In this document: positions 36,190 through 48,004 of the stretch, piece by piece | Numbering within the stretch: the stretch's first letter is position 1 | How the letters are laid out: every line of letters begins with the position of its first letter | NCBI RefSeq assembly: GCF_000002425.4 | Contig: NC_037274.1 | Span: forward strand, 1,017,173 to 1,081,172 | DNA from: Physcomitrium patens | Taxonomy: Eukaryota; Streptophyta; Bryopsida; Funariales; Funariaceae | Reading direction: 5' to 3' | Length of the DNA: 64,000 nucleotides | Notes under the pieces: generated by a model | Databases searched by the model: none | What the model was told of the DNA's origin: nothing | Seen by the model: the letters and a program-made list of their open reading frames with translations, nothing else | Program-made: the position numbers and the translations under genes

Positions 36190-38267
36190 TGGCTAGAATC
36201 TTGCATAACTTCCAATAAAGGTTCTATTCTCTCCTCAAATCTCTCATCTTATTTTACAATAGAAATTTATTTAGGATCTAAAAATCACAAAGTCTTAGCT
36301 TTGTTAGATTCTAGAACCTGAATCTATTTTATAGACAAAGATTTTGTCAAAAAATAAGAAATATCGTTAGTCAAAAAAACTAAACCTATACATATAGAAG
36401 TCATAAATGGTTATTTGCTATCTTCTAGAAATATTATGTATGAGATTGTTCCTTTAGATATAGCAATTAAAGATTATAATATCATAATTATATTTAATAT
36501 AATATATTTTCTATTCAATTCAATTATTTTAGGATTATCTTGATTAAAAAAGTATAATCCTTAAATGCATTAGATTTCTTATAATCCTAGTTTTTTTATA
36601 AATTAATCTAAAATTCCGTTAGTTAAGTAGAAATACATAAGTTTAGTGCATCTAAACTCTTATTAGTAGATGCAAGAGCTTTCATATATGCTACAATAAA
36701 AAGATTATCTTTTGCTATACATGCCACGCCCATTTTTGATGGTAAAAAGATGACAAGGAGTATTCTTAATGAGTATCATGATTTTTAGGATATTTTTTTA
36801 AAAAATAATATAGATATTCTATTAAAGTATTATTCTTATGATTGTTCCATCAATCTTTATGGAAGAGCTCAACCTTCATTTGGACCAATCTATAACTTAT
36901 CATAAAACAAGTTAAATGTACTTTAAGAATATATTAATGAAAACTTGGCTAAAAATTTCATACGTCATTTTAAATCTTTAGTTGGAGCTCCTATCTTATT
37001 TATGAAGAAAAAAGTCAAATCTCTGTGGATGTATATTAACTATCAAGGATTCAATAAGATGAACATCAAAAATAGATTTCTTCTATCTTTGATTTCAAAA
37101 TTTTCTAATCAATTCAATCAAGCAAAGATCTATATAAAAATAAATCAATGAAGAGCATATAATTTGATATGCATTAAAAAAGGAGATAAATAAAAAATTA
37201 TGCTTTAAACCAGATATGAACATTTTGAATATAATGTCTTACTTTTTGGACTTATAAATGCATCAGCTGCTTTTCAATACCTAATGAATGATGTCTTTTG
37301 CGAGTTTCTTGATAATTTTGTCATTTGTTATTTGAATGACATCTTAATCTACTCTAAGAATTCATAAGCATATGAAGTTCATGTTTGTTAAGTATTACAA
37401 AAACTTAGAAATTATATGAGATTATATGCCAAGTTAGAAAAGTGTATATTCTACACTATTCAAGTTGATTTTTTAGGATACATTATTACTAATGAAAAGC
37501 TAATGATGGATTTGAAGAAAGTCTAGAATATAATAGATTGGAAGTTTTTAAGAACAATAAGAAATGTGCAATGCTTTTTGGCCTTTGCCAGTTACTATCA
37601 GATCTTTATGAAGATTTTTTTTCAAGTTATAATTCTACTTATATATTTGACTTGTAAAGACAAATTTAAATAGAAGAAAGAAGCCAAAGCATTGTTTGAT
37701 GCTTTAAAAAGGGAGTTTACTTCTATACCAATCTTATATTATATTAAATTTTTAAAGAAATTTTTCATATAAATAAATACATCAAAATTTACCTTAGGTA
37801 TAATATTATCATAAATAGAAGTAGATGACAAAGTCCATCTAGTAGCTTATTATTCTAATTTTTTTCAGCAATGAAGATTAATGATGAGATTAACAATAAA
37901 GATCTCTTTGCAATTATAGATTCATTTTAAGAATTGCATCATTAGCTGGAAGGTGCTTTGAGTCTAATCATTAAGTATACAAGTCATAGGAATCTTGAGT
38001 ATTTTATATTGGCACATATTTTGAATTATTGTCAAGCTCATTGGAGCATATCTTCATCAAGATTTGATTTCAAGATCTCTTATTGATCTAAAAAATAATA
38101 AGATTTGGTTGATGTCATTTTTAGACATTCTTATCTTGCACCAAAAAAAAGAGATGCATCTTTTGATCAACAAAGAATAATTTTCTTGAAGCTAGAGCAT
38201 TTTCAATTTTGAGTAAAAAAATCAACATTGATTGTTGATTCAACCTTTGCCAAGCAAATTCAACAAG
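36190..38267 (+). pseudogene. Protease, RT and RNase H of A1
   Basis: Aspartic protease is seen as LALLDSRT at about 36296-36318, where the catalytic DSG has become DSR. RT runs from about 36900 to 37500. The catalytic YLDD box reads YLND (37329-37340), a loss of a catalytic Asp by one G-to-A change. RNase H follows to about 38100, with a decayed TDASDF-type block and a SHRNLEYF block. It aligns with element A bases 1-1080. Many stops. The integrase half resumes at 46813. Confidence 0.85.
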
Positions 38268-38269
38268 TA

Positions 38270-38317
38270 TAGTGACTCAAAAAAAATATTTGAATGTTGA
38301 CATGTTTTGGAAAGAAT
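38270..38317 (+). repeat. Left terminal inverted repeat of Tc1 element, outer part
   Basis: Outer 48 bases of the left inverted repeat, ending with AGAAT where the copia element is inserted. The rest of this repeat is at 44909 to about 45110. Confidence 0.85.
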
Positions 38318-38620
38318 TGTTGAAGATGAGGAAGTACTTACTTAGTTACAACCGCATAGAGATTAAACATAGTATGTTGCTAATAGTAAAAAGGCAACAA
38401 AGAGTTAAAGTAAGTTATTGTGGTGGCATCAAGGATTTAGTTGGATGAGGTAGAAATGGATGTAATATCAAAAGAATGGAAGTTACCTTGATGGTGAGAA
38501 AACCACCACCTATAAGTAAAGAGTGTTGGAAGTAAGAGTCATCTTTTTCCACACTTCTCTTAGATTACAATCCTTGCTAATGCTAAGTGTTTGTAGTTTT
38601 TAGACTTCTTTTTTTCAATA
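38318..38620 (+). repeat. 5' LTR of copia element
   Basis: 303 bases, TGTTGAAGAT to CAATA, matching the 3' LTR at 44601-44903. Confidence 0.92.
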
Positions 38621-38634
38621 GGTTATGGACCCAC
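38621..38634 (+). promoter_or_regulatory. Primer-binding site complementary to the initiator tRNA-Met anticodon region
   Basis: GGTTATGGACCCAC lies directly after the 5' LTR. It is complementary, with one mismatch, to the anticodon stem-loop of plant initiator tRNA-Met as I remember it (GTGGGCCCATAACC) rather than to the tRNA 3' end. Priming from a cleaved half-tRNA is established for Drosophila copia and some relatives. Confidence 0.75.
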
Positions 38635-39177
38635 TCACATTTGCTTGAATATTTTTTGAAGTTCTTTGAAGTGGTTTTGTAAGTGTGGAGTAGATCAAGT
38701 TGTTGTTGCTGATGTTAGGCTTTGGAAGAACCTAACTTTCAGATTCAAATCTAGATCTAGATTATGGTTTGCTCTTACTTATGGTTAAGAGCATTTTGAT
38801 GTTAGTGTCTTGTTTTTCACCTATAGACAAAGTTTGCATTGTACTTTTGCTGAGATAGATCTTTGGTAATCTAACTTTATGATTTCATGTCTTAAAGTTG
38901 TTGATTGTGCTTAAAAGGTGTCTTATGGTGTATAGAGGTGATTTGTGAGCATAAGAAAGATATTAGAGTGGCAAATCAGATTTGAGACACTTAGATAAGT
39001 CATCAGACTTGTGACAAGTTTTAGAAGTGAAGTTGATAGAGTTTTTTGAGAGTTAAAACACTAGTTTGTTTACAAAGAAGGATTCTGTGATTCTAAGGCA
39101 ACAAAACCTTCTTGCTGATTTTTGAGAGCATTAGGACTTCTTCTTACAATCTTTTTTGATACAACTCTTCCTTAGAC

Positions 39178-39950
39178 ATGGCTTCAAGTGAGGGTGAAGG
39201 ATTGAGAGTTATTGAGAAGTTTAGAGGTAACAATTTCTACCATTGGAAGGTAAAAATAGAGCTTTTGTTGGCATCCTTCGATCTTTGGAATATTGTGGAT
39301 GAAAGTGAAGAGGCTTTAAGCAAAGATGCTGATATAAAGGAGAAGAAGGAGTTCAAACATCGTGAAAAAAAAACTTTTGGATTGATTGCAAGTAATGTGG
39401 ATGAAGCCAACTTCTCCCACATTATCTCTTGCAAAGGACCACCGGAAGCATGGAAGACTCTTTGCAACATCTATCAGAGCAAAAACTTATCCAACATCAT
39501 CTATACAAGGAGGAAGTTCTTCACTTGTAAGATGGAAGAAAGTGAAGACCTCATGGCTCATATCAATAAGGTAAAGGCTCTTGCAAACCAACTAGCAATT
39601 GTTGACAAGCCTTTAGAAGAAAGTGATATTCTCATGACCTTGATAATGAGCCTTCCAAAATCCTACAACTACCTTATTATGGCATTGGAGTCCATCAAGC
39701 TAAAAGAGCTTACAATGGATTGTGTGATGACAAGACTTATCGATGAATTAACCAAGAAGAAAAAAAAGAGCTTCAAAGTGAAGATTCAGCATTCTACTCA
39801 CGTTAAGGCAAGGGCAACTATTCAAATCAATGAGGTAATGTCAAATCTTGCTTCATTTGTGGCAAAGTAGGCCATTTTGCTCGAAATTGCTACAAAAGAA
39901 AAAAGATGAAGAAGGAGAATGCAAATAGTGTGCAAGATGAGTTTGGAGGA
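39178..39950 (+). pseudogene. copia gag
   Basis: An open frame from 39178 (MASSEGEGLRVIEKFRGNNF) runs to 39870 with the copia gag pattern: NFYHWKVKIELLL, a WKTLCNIYQS block and a LPKSYNYLIMALE block. A zinc knuckle with intact C-x2-C-x4-H-x4-C spacing (CFICGKVGHFARNC) lies at about 39843-39892, but in another frame, so one frameshift separates it from the rest. Confidence 0.85.
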
Positions 39951-39965
39951 TAAGATTAAGCATTC

Positions 39966-41803
39966 ATGGCAACAAATGGGACTTCTATGACTGCCATTTC
40001 AAGATGGATTGTGGATTCAGGTTGTTCCAAGCATATGACATCTTATAAATGTTCATTTGACACTTATGAGGCTATTCCAACATCAAACGTGGTGTTAAGA
40101 GATAGTGATAGATGTGAAGCTATTGAAATTGGCTCTATTATGGTGGTAGTGGTTGTGAATGGACAAACCAATAGGATCAGACTCAAAAACGTCCTTCATG
40201 TGCCTAAGATGAAGCAAAACCAACTTTCCATGAATAAACTTGTAATGGAAGGTTTTAAAATTCAATTTGACATGAATGGATGTTTTGTAAGAACATTGAG
40301 TGGAGACAAGGTCTTCAAAGGCTTGAAAGAGGGAAATTTGTACTACGTCATTTATAAGAAGGTGAATAGAGTGGAGGTAGCCGCATTTGCTGAGTTGACA
40401 TCAAACCAAGACAAATTGAATATATGACATCGTTACTTAGCCATTTGAATGTGAAGAGCATGAGAGAGCTTAAGACCATGGTAACTGACTTAGATCCTGG
40501 AAATACAAGCCATAATGCAAAACAACTTATATGTGAAGGATTCATACAAGGTAAAGAATAAAGGGCCTCATTTCCAAAGAGTGTAGCAACACGTGCTACG
40601 AAGTAGGTGGAGATTGTCCATTTGGATGTATGTAGACCTACGAAGAATACAAGTATTAGAGGATCAAGGTATTTTCTTACTTTCATTGATGATTATTCAA
40701 GAAAGATTTGGATCTACATTCTTAAAGCCAAGAGTGAATGCTTTTGGAGGTTTAAGGAGTTTAAAGCACTTATTGAGAAATAAAGTGAATAAAAGATCAA
40801 GGTGCTGTGTATGGACAATGGAGGTGAGTACATGTCTAAGTAATTTGATGTTTATTTGAAGAATGAAGGAATTGCTAGACAAATCATAATTCTATACACT
40901 CTACAACAAAATGGTGTTGGTGAAAGAGTATATCAAACCATTGTAGAGATGGCAAGGAGCATGCTTCATGCTCAAAACCTTGGCTATGAATTTTGGACGG
41001 AAGCTGTGGTGAATGCAGTGCATACAAGAAATAGGTATCCAAAAAGTGCTCTTGTATCAATGACACCACAAGAAGCTTAAAGTGGAAGACAACCTTGCAT
41101 TTTCTATATGAGGACCTTTGGTTGCATTGCATATGCAAAAACACCAGATTGTATGAGGTCCAAACTTGATCCAAAAGGTACATTGTGTGTGTTTCTTAGT
41201 TATTATGAAGGTACTAAGGCATACAGGCTAATGTGCTTGGAAACCAAGAAGATCATCAAAAGTGGTAATGTTGAGTTTTTGGAGTATAAGAGTACTTGTG
41301 AGCACTTAGAGATGTGTCAAAGTAGGAGTAATGGTGTGTTTGTGGATACATCTTTGAATTCAACAAAGAAACAAGAAGATAAAGATAATGAAGATGATGA
41401 AGATGAAAAGCCAAAGAAGATTGAAAAGATGAAGGCTCCTATAATTGCTAGGACCAGCAATAAAAGAAATGAAGATGTTGAAGATTGGAATGATGATAAT
41501 GATAAAGAGTACCAACCATTGAGTGAAAAACGACAAGGTTTAAGAGTTGGAAAAGAGCAAGGAGTGCAAGAAGGTGAATGTTCTTCTACAAGTCAAAGGA
41601 GATATCCTTTGAGAGAAAGAAGGCAATATGGCGAATGGTGGAAGGATCACATCTTTCCTCAAGTAAGTAAAGAACATGCAAATGTTGCTCTTCTTGCTGA
41701 TCCATTATCTTTGTGTGATGATGCAATCCAGTGGGAGAAGGCTATGGAAGAAGAGTATCAATTTCTTATAGACAATGGTACATGGGAATTGACACGTCTT
41801 TGA
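39966..41803 (+). pseudogene. copia protease and integrase, start of RT
   Basis: Protease at 39966-40427 has WIVDSGCSKHMT with an intact DSG. Pre-integrase and integrase follow in several frames: HLDVC near 40622, CMDNGGEYMS near 40810, and QQNGVGERV near 40905, which carry the DDE residues. The 41108-41803 frame has the GCIAYAKTP end of integrase, an acidic linker, and the DAIQWEKAMEEEY block that opens copia RT. Nonsense codons near 40430, 40605 and 41078 and frameshifts show decay. Confidence 0.85.
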
Positions 41804-41953
41804 ACAAATCGATCTATTGTTGGTTATAAGTGGGTGTTTAGGACTAAAAGAGATGCAATGGGTGTGGTGGTGAGGAACAAGGCAAGATTAGTTGAAAAAG
41901 GATAGTCACAAGTTGTTGGAATTGATTTCAATGAGACTTATGCACCCGTTGTC

Positions 41954-43292
41954 GTATGGCATGATTTGCTATCTGGAAATACATTGGATATCTAGCTATA
42001 GAGAGTGTACCTTAAACCTTTATGTGATTCTTTTCTTGGCTTCCAAAACTCCTTTATTTTTGTATAAAACTCCAAATATAACAAAATCCCTTCAAAACAT
42101 ATTTTTTCTGTGAAGGATTTTCTCGCCGCAAACTTTAGAAAATCATAACTATTGATCTAATCGTTCAGTTTGTTTCAAATTTATAATATAGGTAGAATTT
42201 ACCCTTAAATTTTACTACAAAAAAAACCAATTGCAAATTCACTACCGATCTTTTGGCATCTAAGAAACCCTAGCAGACACTCCAAACCCTAATTTACAAG
42301 CACCCGAAAAACTATTTTCCTTATATCTCAAAAACCCGAACTCCAAATGTCATAAAACTTATGCATAAAGTTTACTAACATGAAATTACACATTCTTTAA
42401 AAATTTTGAGCAAAAAATTTGTCAAATTGCTCAAGATATAGCTCAAGAGACAAATACTAGTAAATCGGTTTACTTACTACCCTTAGATTGCATGTGCTGA
42501 CTTCAAAATCCAATAACTCCTTTACCTTAACTTAGAATCCAGTAAAAAGTATGTAAAAAGTATAGCCGCAAAAATGTTCTCTCCAGTCACGGTTGCCGAT
42601 CCTCAATTGCCATCCGTACAGGTGCGTTATGCCCAAAAGAGTGACAGTAGGTCCAAAACTAACATCTTAACTTTGAGCACCTATAAATTCTTCATAAAAA
42701 CCCCAAATGACACAAAACTTGCACCAAAATCTTAACCAAAAACCTAAACCTTCTGACCCTAGTCTTCAATGTTCGAATGGCTTCAAGAAACTAACCCTAA
42801 TCCCTAATATGGCCTCGGGCAGCTTCCTCAAAGCCCATTGGTCATGATTTTTGACCAATAGGAATGGAGATTTTTATTTTTCATCTCCATTCATCTATAT
42901 TGGTGCCTTAATTACTCCCTTTGCTACCAAAATCCTTCTTCAATCCTTTTTCTTATAAGATTTACATAATGTATGCTCTAAACACCAAATAAAAGAACCA
43001 AAATAAGTTTTCAAATGTCACCAATGTCTAACAAAGGTGACTCTAAATATTTAGAAGTTACTATCAACCAAAACCAATCTTAAAAGCTACTATCAAAAGG
43101 AAATTAAAGTTATAAAAATTCTATAGTAATCTTTTTAAATACCTTCTTCTCAAAGTAATAATCAAATTATATTCTACAACCAACTAAAATCTACTAACAT
43201 GGCTCTCACCATGTTACTTAATAAATTATATATTAAGTACATAATTACATTATTTTCATATAGTAGCCGAACCACAACACGACACCATTACA
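41954..43292 (+). repeat. Unclassified noncoding repeat E, copy 2, inside copia RT
   Basis: Copia RT is open to NETYAPVV at 41953 and resumes with KLTTITTIVAIGA at 43293, so this block is an insertion. It is noncoding and shares ordered blocks with 34662-35860, including CTTCCTCAAAGCCCATTGG and GACCAATAGGAATGG. Ends are approximate and no target duplication is clear. A solo LTR is the likeliest explanation; the family is not identified. Confidence 0.6.
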
Positions 43293-44582
43293 AAATTAAC
43301 CACCATTACGACCATTGTAGCAATTGGGGCAACAATGGATTTAGAAATACACCAAATGGATGTGAAGACGGCCTTTTTGAATGGATAATTACAAGAAGAC
43401 ATCTACATGGACCAACCTCAAGGTTTTGTACAACAAGGCAAAGAACGACTTGTGTGAAAATTGAAGAAATCCTTGTATGGATTGAAACAATTACCAAGGG
43501 CATGGTACCAACAAATTGACACCTTCTTTATCAATGAAGGATTTGTGAGGAGTGAAGCTGATCATTCATTGTATGTGATGCAATCTAGAGAGTTCTTGCT
43601 GATTGTAATCCTTTATGTTGATGATTTGATCATCTTGGCTAACAATATGGAAAAGATTGATCGGATGAAGGCCAAATTAGAGAAGGAATATGAGATGAGT
43701 GATTTAGGAGAATTGCACTATTACTTGAGAGTGGAATTTGTAAGAGATCGTGGTAACAAGACCATTACAATGAGCCAAATCAAGTACATTGAAGAAGTGT
43801 TGAAACGATTCAACATGGAGGAATGCAAGCCTATTGGAATACTCTTGGAGGTAAATTTGAAGTTGATGAAGCTCACAGATGAAGAGTTTACAGAAGTTGA
43901 AGGTGAGATGCAAAGTGTTCCATAGAAGGCAGTAGTAGGCTCACTCATGTATGCAATGGTGGCCACAAGAGTGGATCTTGCATATGCAGTGAGTGTTGTA
44001 AGCCAATACATGTCTAAGGCTGAACCAATGTATTGAAAAACAGTAAAGATGATATTGAGGTATTTAAAAGGTACAAAAGACTTCAAATTATGCCTTGGTG
44101 GTAAGAACATTGACTTGCAAGATTATTGTGATACAAATTGGGCTGGAGATGCAAATGATAGAAGATCCACAATAGGATATGTGTTCTTCATTGGAGTGGG
44201 AGCCATTTCATGGAATTATAAGAGACAACCTACCATTACAAGATCAACGATGGAAGCAGAGTACATGGGAGCAAGTCATTGTGCAATGGAGGCGTGTTGA
44301 ATAAGGCAATTCTTAGAAGACATTGGTCTAATGCAATTAGAAGCAACTCTAATTATGTGTGATAATCAAGGATGTCTTGTATTTGCCAAGAATCCAAAAC
44401 ACCACTCAAGGACCAAGCACATTGATGTTCAACATCATTTTATACGAGAGAAGATTGAAGATGGAATAATAGGTATGAAGTATTGTGCTACAAATGACAT
44501 GCTTGCTGATGTCTTTACAAAGGCATTAGTGAAGGATAGACATCATGACTTGATTCAGAGATTAGGATTAAAAGCCTTTTGA
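43293..44582 (+). pseudogene. copia RT remainder and RNase H
   Basis: Starts at KLTTITTIVAIGA and continues with EIHQMDVKTAFLNG, KKSLYGLKQLPRAWY and the catalytic YVDD at 43614-43625. RNase H has DTNWAGDANDRRSTIGY, TMEAEYMGASH and the C-terminal KHIDVQHHFIREKI block. In-frame stops (near 43383, 43458, 43923, 44034, 44298) interrupt an otherwise well-preserved frame. Confidence 0.88.
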
Positions 44583-44590
44583 ATATTAGC

Positions 44591-44903
44591 AAAGTGGGAG
44601 TGTTGAAGATCAGCAAGTACTTTCTTAGTTACAACTACATAGAGATTAAACATAGTATGTTGTTAATAGTAAAAAAATAGCAAAGAGTTAAAGTAAGTTA
44701 TTGTGGTGGCATCAAGGATTTATTTGGATGAGGTAGAAATGGATGTAATATCAAAAAGATGGAAGTTGCCTCGATGGTGAGAAAACCACCACCTATAAGT
44801 AAAGAGTGTTGGAAGTAAGAGTCATCTTTTTCCACACTTCTCTTAGACTACAATCCTTGCTGATGCTAAGTGTTTGTAGCTTTTAAACTTCTTTTCTACA
44901 ATA
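44591..44903 (+). repeat. Polypurine tract and 3' LTR of copia element
   Basis: The purine tract AAAGTGGGAG (44591-44600) directly precedes the LTR at 44601, which runs to CAATA at 44903 and is followed by the AGAAT target duplication. Confidence 0.9.
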
Positions 44904-44908
44904 AGAAT

Positions 44909-45110
44909 TGTGTATTATAGATGAATTATAATAAATAATAACATGTAGTTTATATAGAAAATAAAGTATTATTTAACAACTATCAAATAAGTCCAAGTTA
45001 AAAAGAATCCATTAGATAATTGTTAAACTATGGCTAATCAAATTTGAAATAGTATTGAATTATTTTTTTGAATGTGGTATCCAATTACATATCAATACTT
45101 TGTAAGACCT
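44909..45110 (+). repeat. Left terminal inverted repeat of Tc1 element, inner part
   Basis: Pairs with the right inverted repeat on the minus strand, for example TATTATAGATGAATT, TATATAGAAAATAAAGTA and CAACTATCAAA. It continues the 48 bases at 38270-38317 that were cut off by the copia insertion. Confidence 0.8.
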
Positions 45111-45761
45111 CTTTTGGCCTTGATAATTGCTTCTAATCTCCTAGGCATACTTTTTATTAACTTTTGGTACAAAACTTCTTTAATATTATTCTATTCTACA
45201 ACTATTCTTTTCTATAATTCTCAAATTTCATTTGATTTTATCTTCTAAGAATTGAGCTGGCATTTGAAGTATTGCCAAAGATGTTCAATGGAATTAAGAT
45301 TAAAAGATTGAGCAAGCCAATTCATTACTTCAATTCTATGATGATCAAATCACTTTCATATTAATTTTGAGTTATGCTTGGGATCATTATCTTGCTGAAA
45401 AATCACCTCCTCCTTAGAAATTGCAACTTCTTCAATTCTAAGGAGCAAGATTTTTTCAAGAATTTCCACAAATTGCTTGGCATCCATCTTCTCCTCAACC
45501 TATGCCTTTCTCCCAATTCCATTCTATCCCATACAATCTTATACGATTATATTTTTACCTCCATGCTTAACTATTTCTTAGATCTTCTTGTTAAGCAAGG
45601 ACTGACTCTTTTGTTTTCACACCTGCTTTTTGCCATTTAATCCAAACCTATTGATTTTTATCTCATTTGACCAAATAACCATCTTCCTAACTTTCATAGT
45701 CCATTCTTTATACTTCAAAGTAAAATCCAAGCATTTTTTCTAATGGCAAGTAGATAATAGT

Positions 45762-45762
<1 letters not shown>

Positions 45763-45793
<31 letters not shown>
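45763..45793. repeat. T31 run inside transposase relic
   Basis: 31 consecutive T on the plus strand within the transposase coding region. Confidence 0.9.
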
Positions 45794-45966
45794 CCTTCAC
45801 CACAGCTTTCATATTCAATTTCTTGAGAATATTTTGAATGATTTGGGTTGATTTGGATTCTTAAGATTTTTAGCAATATCAATAGTGTTTTCACCCTTCT
45901 CAATGTTGATTTGGAAAATGATTATTTTTTCAATTACTACAATGAGTTTCTTTGATTTGCCTAATT

Positions 45967-45971
<5 letters not shown>

Positions 45972-46004
<33 letters not shown>
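45972..46004. repeat. T33 run inside transposase relic
   Basis: 33 consecutive T on the plus strand, next to the helix-turn-helix coding part. Confidence 0.9.
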
Positions 46005-46011
<7 letters not shown>

Positions 46012-46569
46012 AAATGATCTTTTTTGCTAGCCTAGAGATAGTAGCTTTAGTGCAGCCAAGTTCAAAAATAATTTGGCCATAAGATTTTTGAAAATGAAGA
46101 AGAGTAAAAAAGATATTGTCTTAGACAGAGCAAAAAATGGATCTCATAGTTGCTCAAAGAATTATCAAGGATACAAGAATCTTACAAAGAAATATATCAA
46201 GATTAAAGACAAAGAATGAGATTGATAAAAAAAAAGTAGTTCAAAAGACTCCTATTTATACTATATTGAAGGTTATAAAAGTCTATGGTACTTTCTATGG
46301 AAGTTTCTAGGAATCTAAAGAGGCTTTTAGAAGCCTATAGAACTTTCTAAAAGATTGTAGAAGATTCTATAAGTATCTAAAAGATTCTAAAAATTTATAA
46401 AAGATTCTAAAAGATCTTAAAATGAGATAATTTTGAATATGTATATATCAAGAATTGTGATTAAAAATGGTACTTTTATAGCTATTAGTAAGCATCAATG
46501 ATGGCATTAAATTAGTAATAATATTTTTATAATAATTTTTATGATGATAGAATGTTAAAATGTTGAGTA

Positions 46570-46810
46570 ATTGATAGAATCCAAAAATTAGACACCATAC
46601 TCAAAAAATTGTTTTAATATTACTTCAAATTAGATTGGTCATAGCTCTGCAATTACTTAATGGATTTTTTTCAACTTGGGCTCGTTTGATAGTTGTAAAA
46701 GAATACTTTATTTTCTATATAAATAACGTGTCTTTATTCACTACAATTCATCTATAATATACTATTCTTTCTAAAATATGTCAACATTCAAATAATTTTT
46801 TAAGTCATTA
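46570..46810 (-). repeat. Right terminal inverted repeat of Tc1 element
   Basis: About 240 bases, alignable on the minus strand with 38270-38317 plus 44909-45110, followed by the TA duplication at 46811-46812. Confidence 0.82.
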
Positions 46811-46812
46811 TA

Positions 46813-47562
46813 TATCTTCTAATCTTTTTGTCCATGATATCAAGAATAATTCTTTTAAATGTCACAATACTTCTAAGTTTAAGTTCAAGAATAATCTATT
46901 CTATTTGAAGGGGCAATTATACATTTCAAAGGTAGGACATGATTATATATTCTTCAAACTTGTCATGACTTTCTAATAGCTGAATATTTTGGATGCAACA
47001 AGACTTTGGACCTAATATTAAGAAATTATTGGTGGCCTCAAATGTAGAAGGTAGTAAAAGACTTAATACAATTAAGTGATATTTTTTCAAGATCCAAAAC
47101 TCCTTCCTATCAATCATATGGACTTCTTTGGCCATTACCTATTCTAAAACAACCATGGTCTTCTGTTTCTATGGATTTTATCACTGATCATCTGGTCTTA
47201 GGTTTGTATAATTTTATATTTGTGATAATAGATGTTTTGTATCATATATAAAATCTATCATATGTGAAGAAATGGATAAGTTTTTTTTTAACAACATTTA
47301 TTGCTATCATGAATTGCCTAAAGATATTATATCGATAAATAGACTCAATTTATATGAAGATTTTGAAGATCCCTTTTCAAGATTTTGAAGGTGGATATTA
47401 TGTTTTTTTGGCTTTTCATCTTCAAACTGATAAGCAAATAAAACAAGTGAATTAAGTTTTAAAAAAATACTTGAGGTGTACCATCAACTATCATGAAAAT
47501 GATTGGACAACTCTTAAACCATTGATAGAGTTTGTATACAATAATTTGGTAAATTTTACCAT

Positions 47563-47606
<44 letters not shown>

Positions 47607-47960
47607 TAATTATGGTTATCATCTATGACTTGATATTTTTGCTTTTTCAAAAGTTGATAATCTTGCGATGAAAGTTTTGACAAATCATTTGTCAAAGCTA
47701 TATGCAACAATAAAGGTACAATTAAAAGAAGCTCAAGAACAATAAAAGATTAATACAAATGCCTATTCTAAGAAACAACTACAATTCAATGTAGGTAATA
47801 AGATATGATTACTTTGTTACAATACTAAGACTACTCACCCTTGTGACAAGGTAGACTGTTGTAGGATTGGACCTTTTCTTATTAATAAACAAATCAATTT
47901 TGTTGCTTATTAATTATATCTATCCAAATCTATGAAGATCCTTAAGAAAAACATATCCTT
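46813..47960 (+). pseudogene. Integrase of A1
   Basis: Resumes the A1 pol after the Tc1 insertion and follows the integrase of element A. Seen are the zinc-module region (WWPQM-like, 47030), the SMDFITD block (47168-47190), a decayed HLQTDKQ block where element A has HPQTDGQ (47418-47440), the RCTINYHENDWT block (47471 onward) and the CDKVDC...RIGPFLI block (47842-47890). A T39 run (47566-47604) replaces the TPFFSNYGY segment. Many stops. The chromodomain cannot be made out. Confidence 0.8.
47566..47604. repeat. T39 run in A1 integrase
   Basis: 39 consecutive T on the plus strand, at the place where element A has CCATTCTTCTCC; likely slippage growth of a pyrimidine-rich coding stretch. Confidence 0.9.
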
Positions 47961-48004
47961 CCTTGAATACATGGCTAGATACAAGATGTTTGGTATCACG
48001 ATCT

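Larger units (their letters stand above)
38318..44903 (+). mobile_element. Ty1/copia retrotransposon, nearly complete but dead
   Basis: Two 303-base LTRs (38318-38620, 44601-44903), starting TGTTGAAGAT and ending CAATA, flanked by a perfect 5-base duplication AGAAT (38313-38317, 44904-44908). I count about 21 differences between the LTRs by hand, roughly 7 percent. Internal order is gag, protease, integrase, RT, RNase H, which is copia order. The RT is split by a 1.3 kb repeat (41954-43292). Several stops and frameshifts make it non-autonomous. Confidence 0.93.
45160..46150 (-). pseudogene. Tc1-type transposase relic (DD34E)
   Basis: On the minus strand the start near 46146 is followed by a helix-turn-helix stretch (GCTKATISRLAKK, near 46030-46070). 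The catalytic domain reads VIWSNEIKINRFGLNGKKQV, then GGKNIIV, MDAKQFVEILE, FQQDNDPKHNSK and NSIEHLWQYFK. The first catalytic Asp is Asn (45665-45667). The second is at 45389-45391 and the Glu at 45284-45286, with 34 residues between, so DD34E. Stops and two long A runs (T31 and T33 on the plus strand) inside the frame show it is dead. Tc1 enzymes cut and paste at TA dinucleotides. Confidence 0.85.
38270..46810 (-). mobile_element. Tc1/mariner (DD34E) DNA transposon, split by a copia element
   Basis: Flanked by TA on both sides (38268-38269, 46811-46812), the known Tc1/mariner target duplication. The left end starts TAGTGACTCAAAAAAAATAT and the right end, read on the minus strand, TAATGACTTAAAAAATTAT. 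The inverted repeats stay alignable for roughly 240 bases. The left one is interrupted at 38318-44908 by a copia element plus its target duplication. The transposon itself is about 1.95 kb. It lies inside the Ty3 element A1, whose coding sequence resumes on either side. Transposase is on the minus strand. Confidence 0.88.

Noticed and set aside
45374..45640. 88-codon plus-strand ORF
   Set aside because: It is antisense to the Tc1 transposase relic, which explains the sequence better.
46260..46430. AGATTCTAAAAGATTCT repeats resembling heat-shock elements
   Set aside because: Spacing does not give perfect GAAnnTTC triplets and the stretch lies inside the Tc1 relic, not in an LTR promoter.
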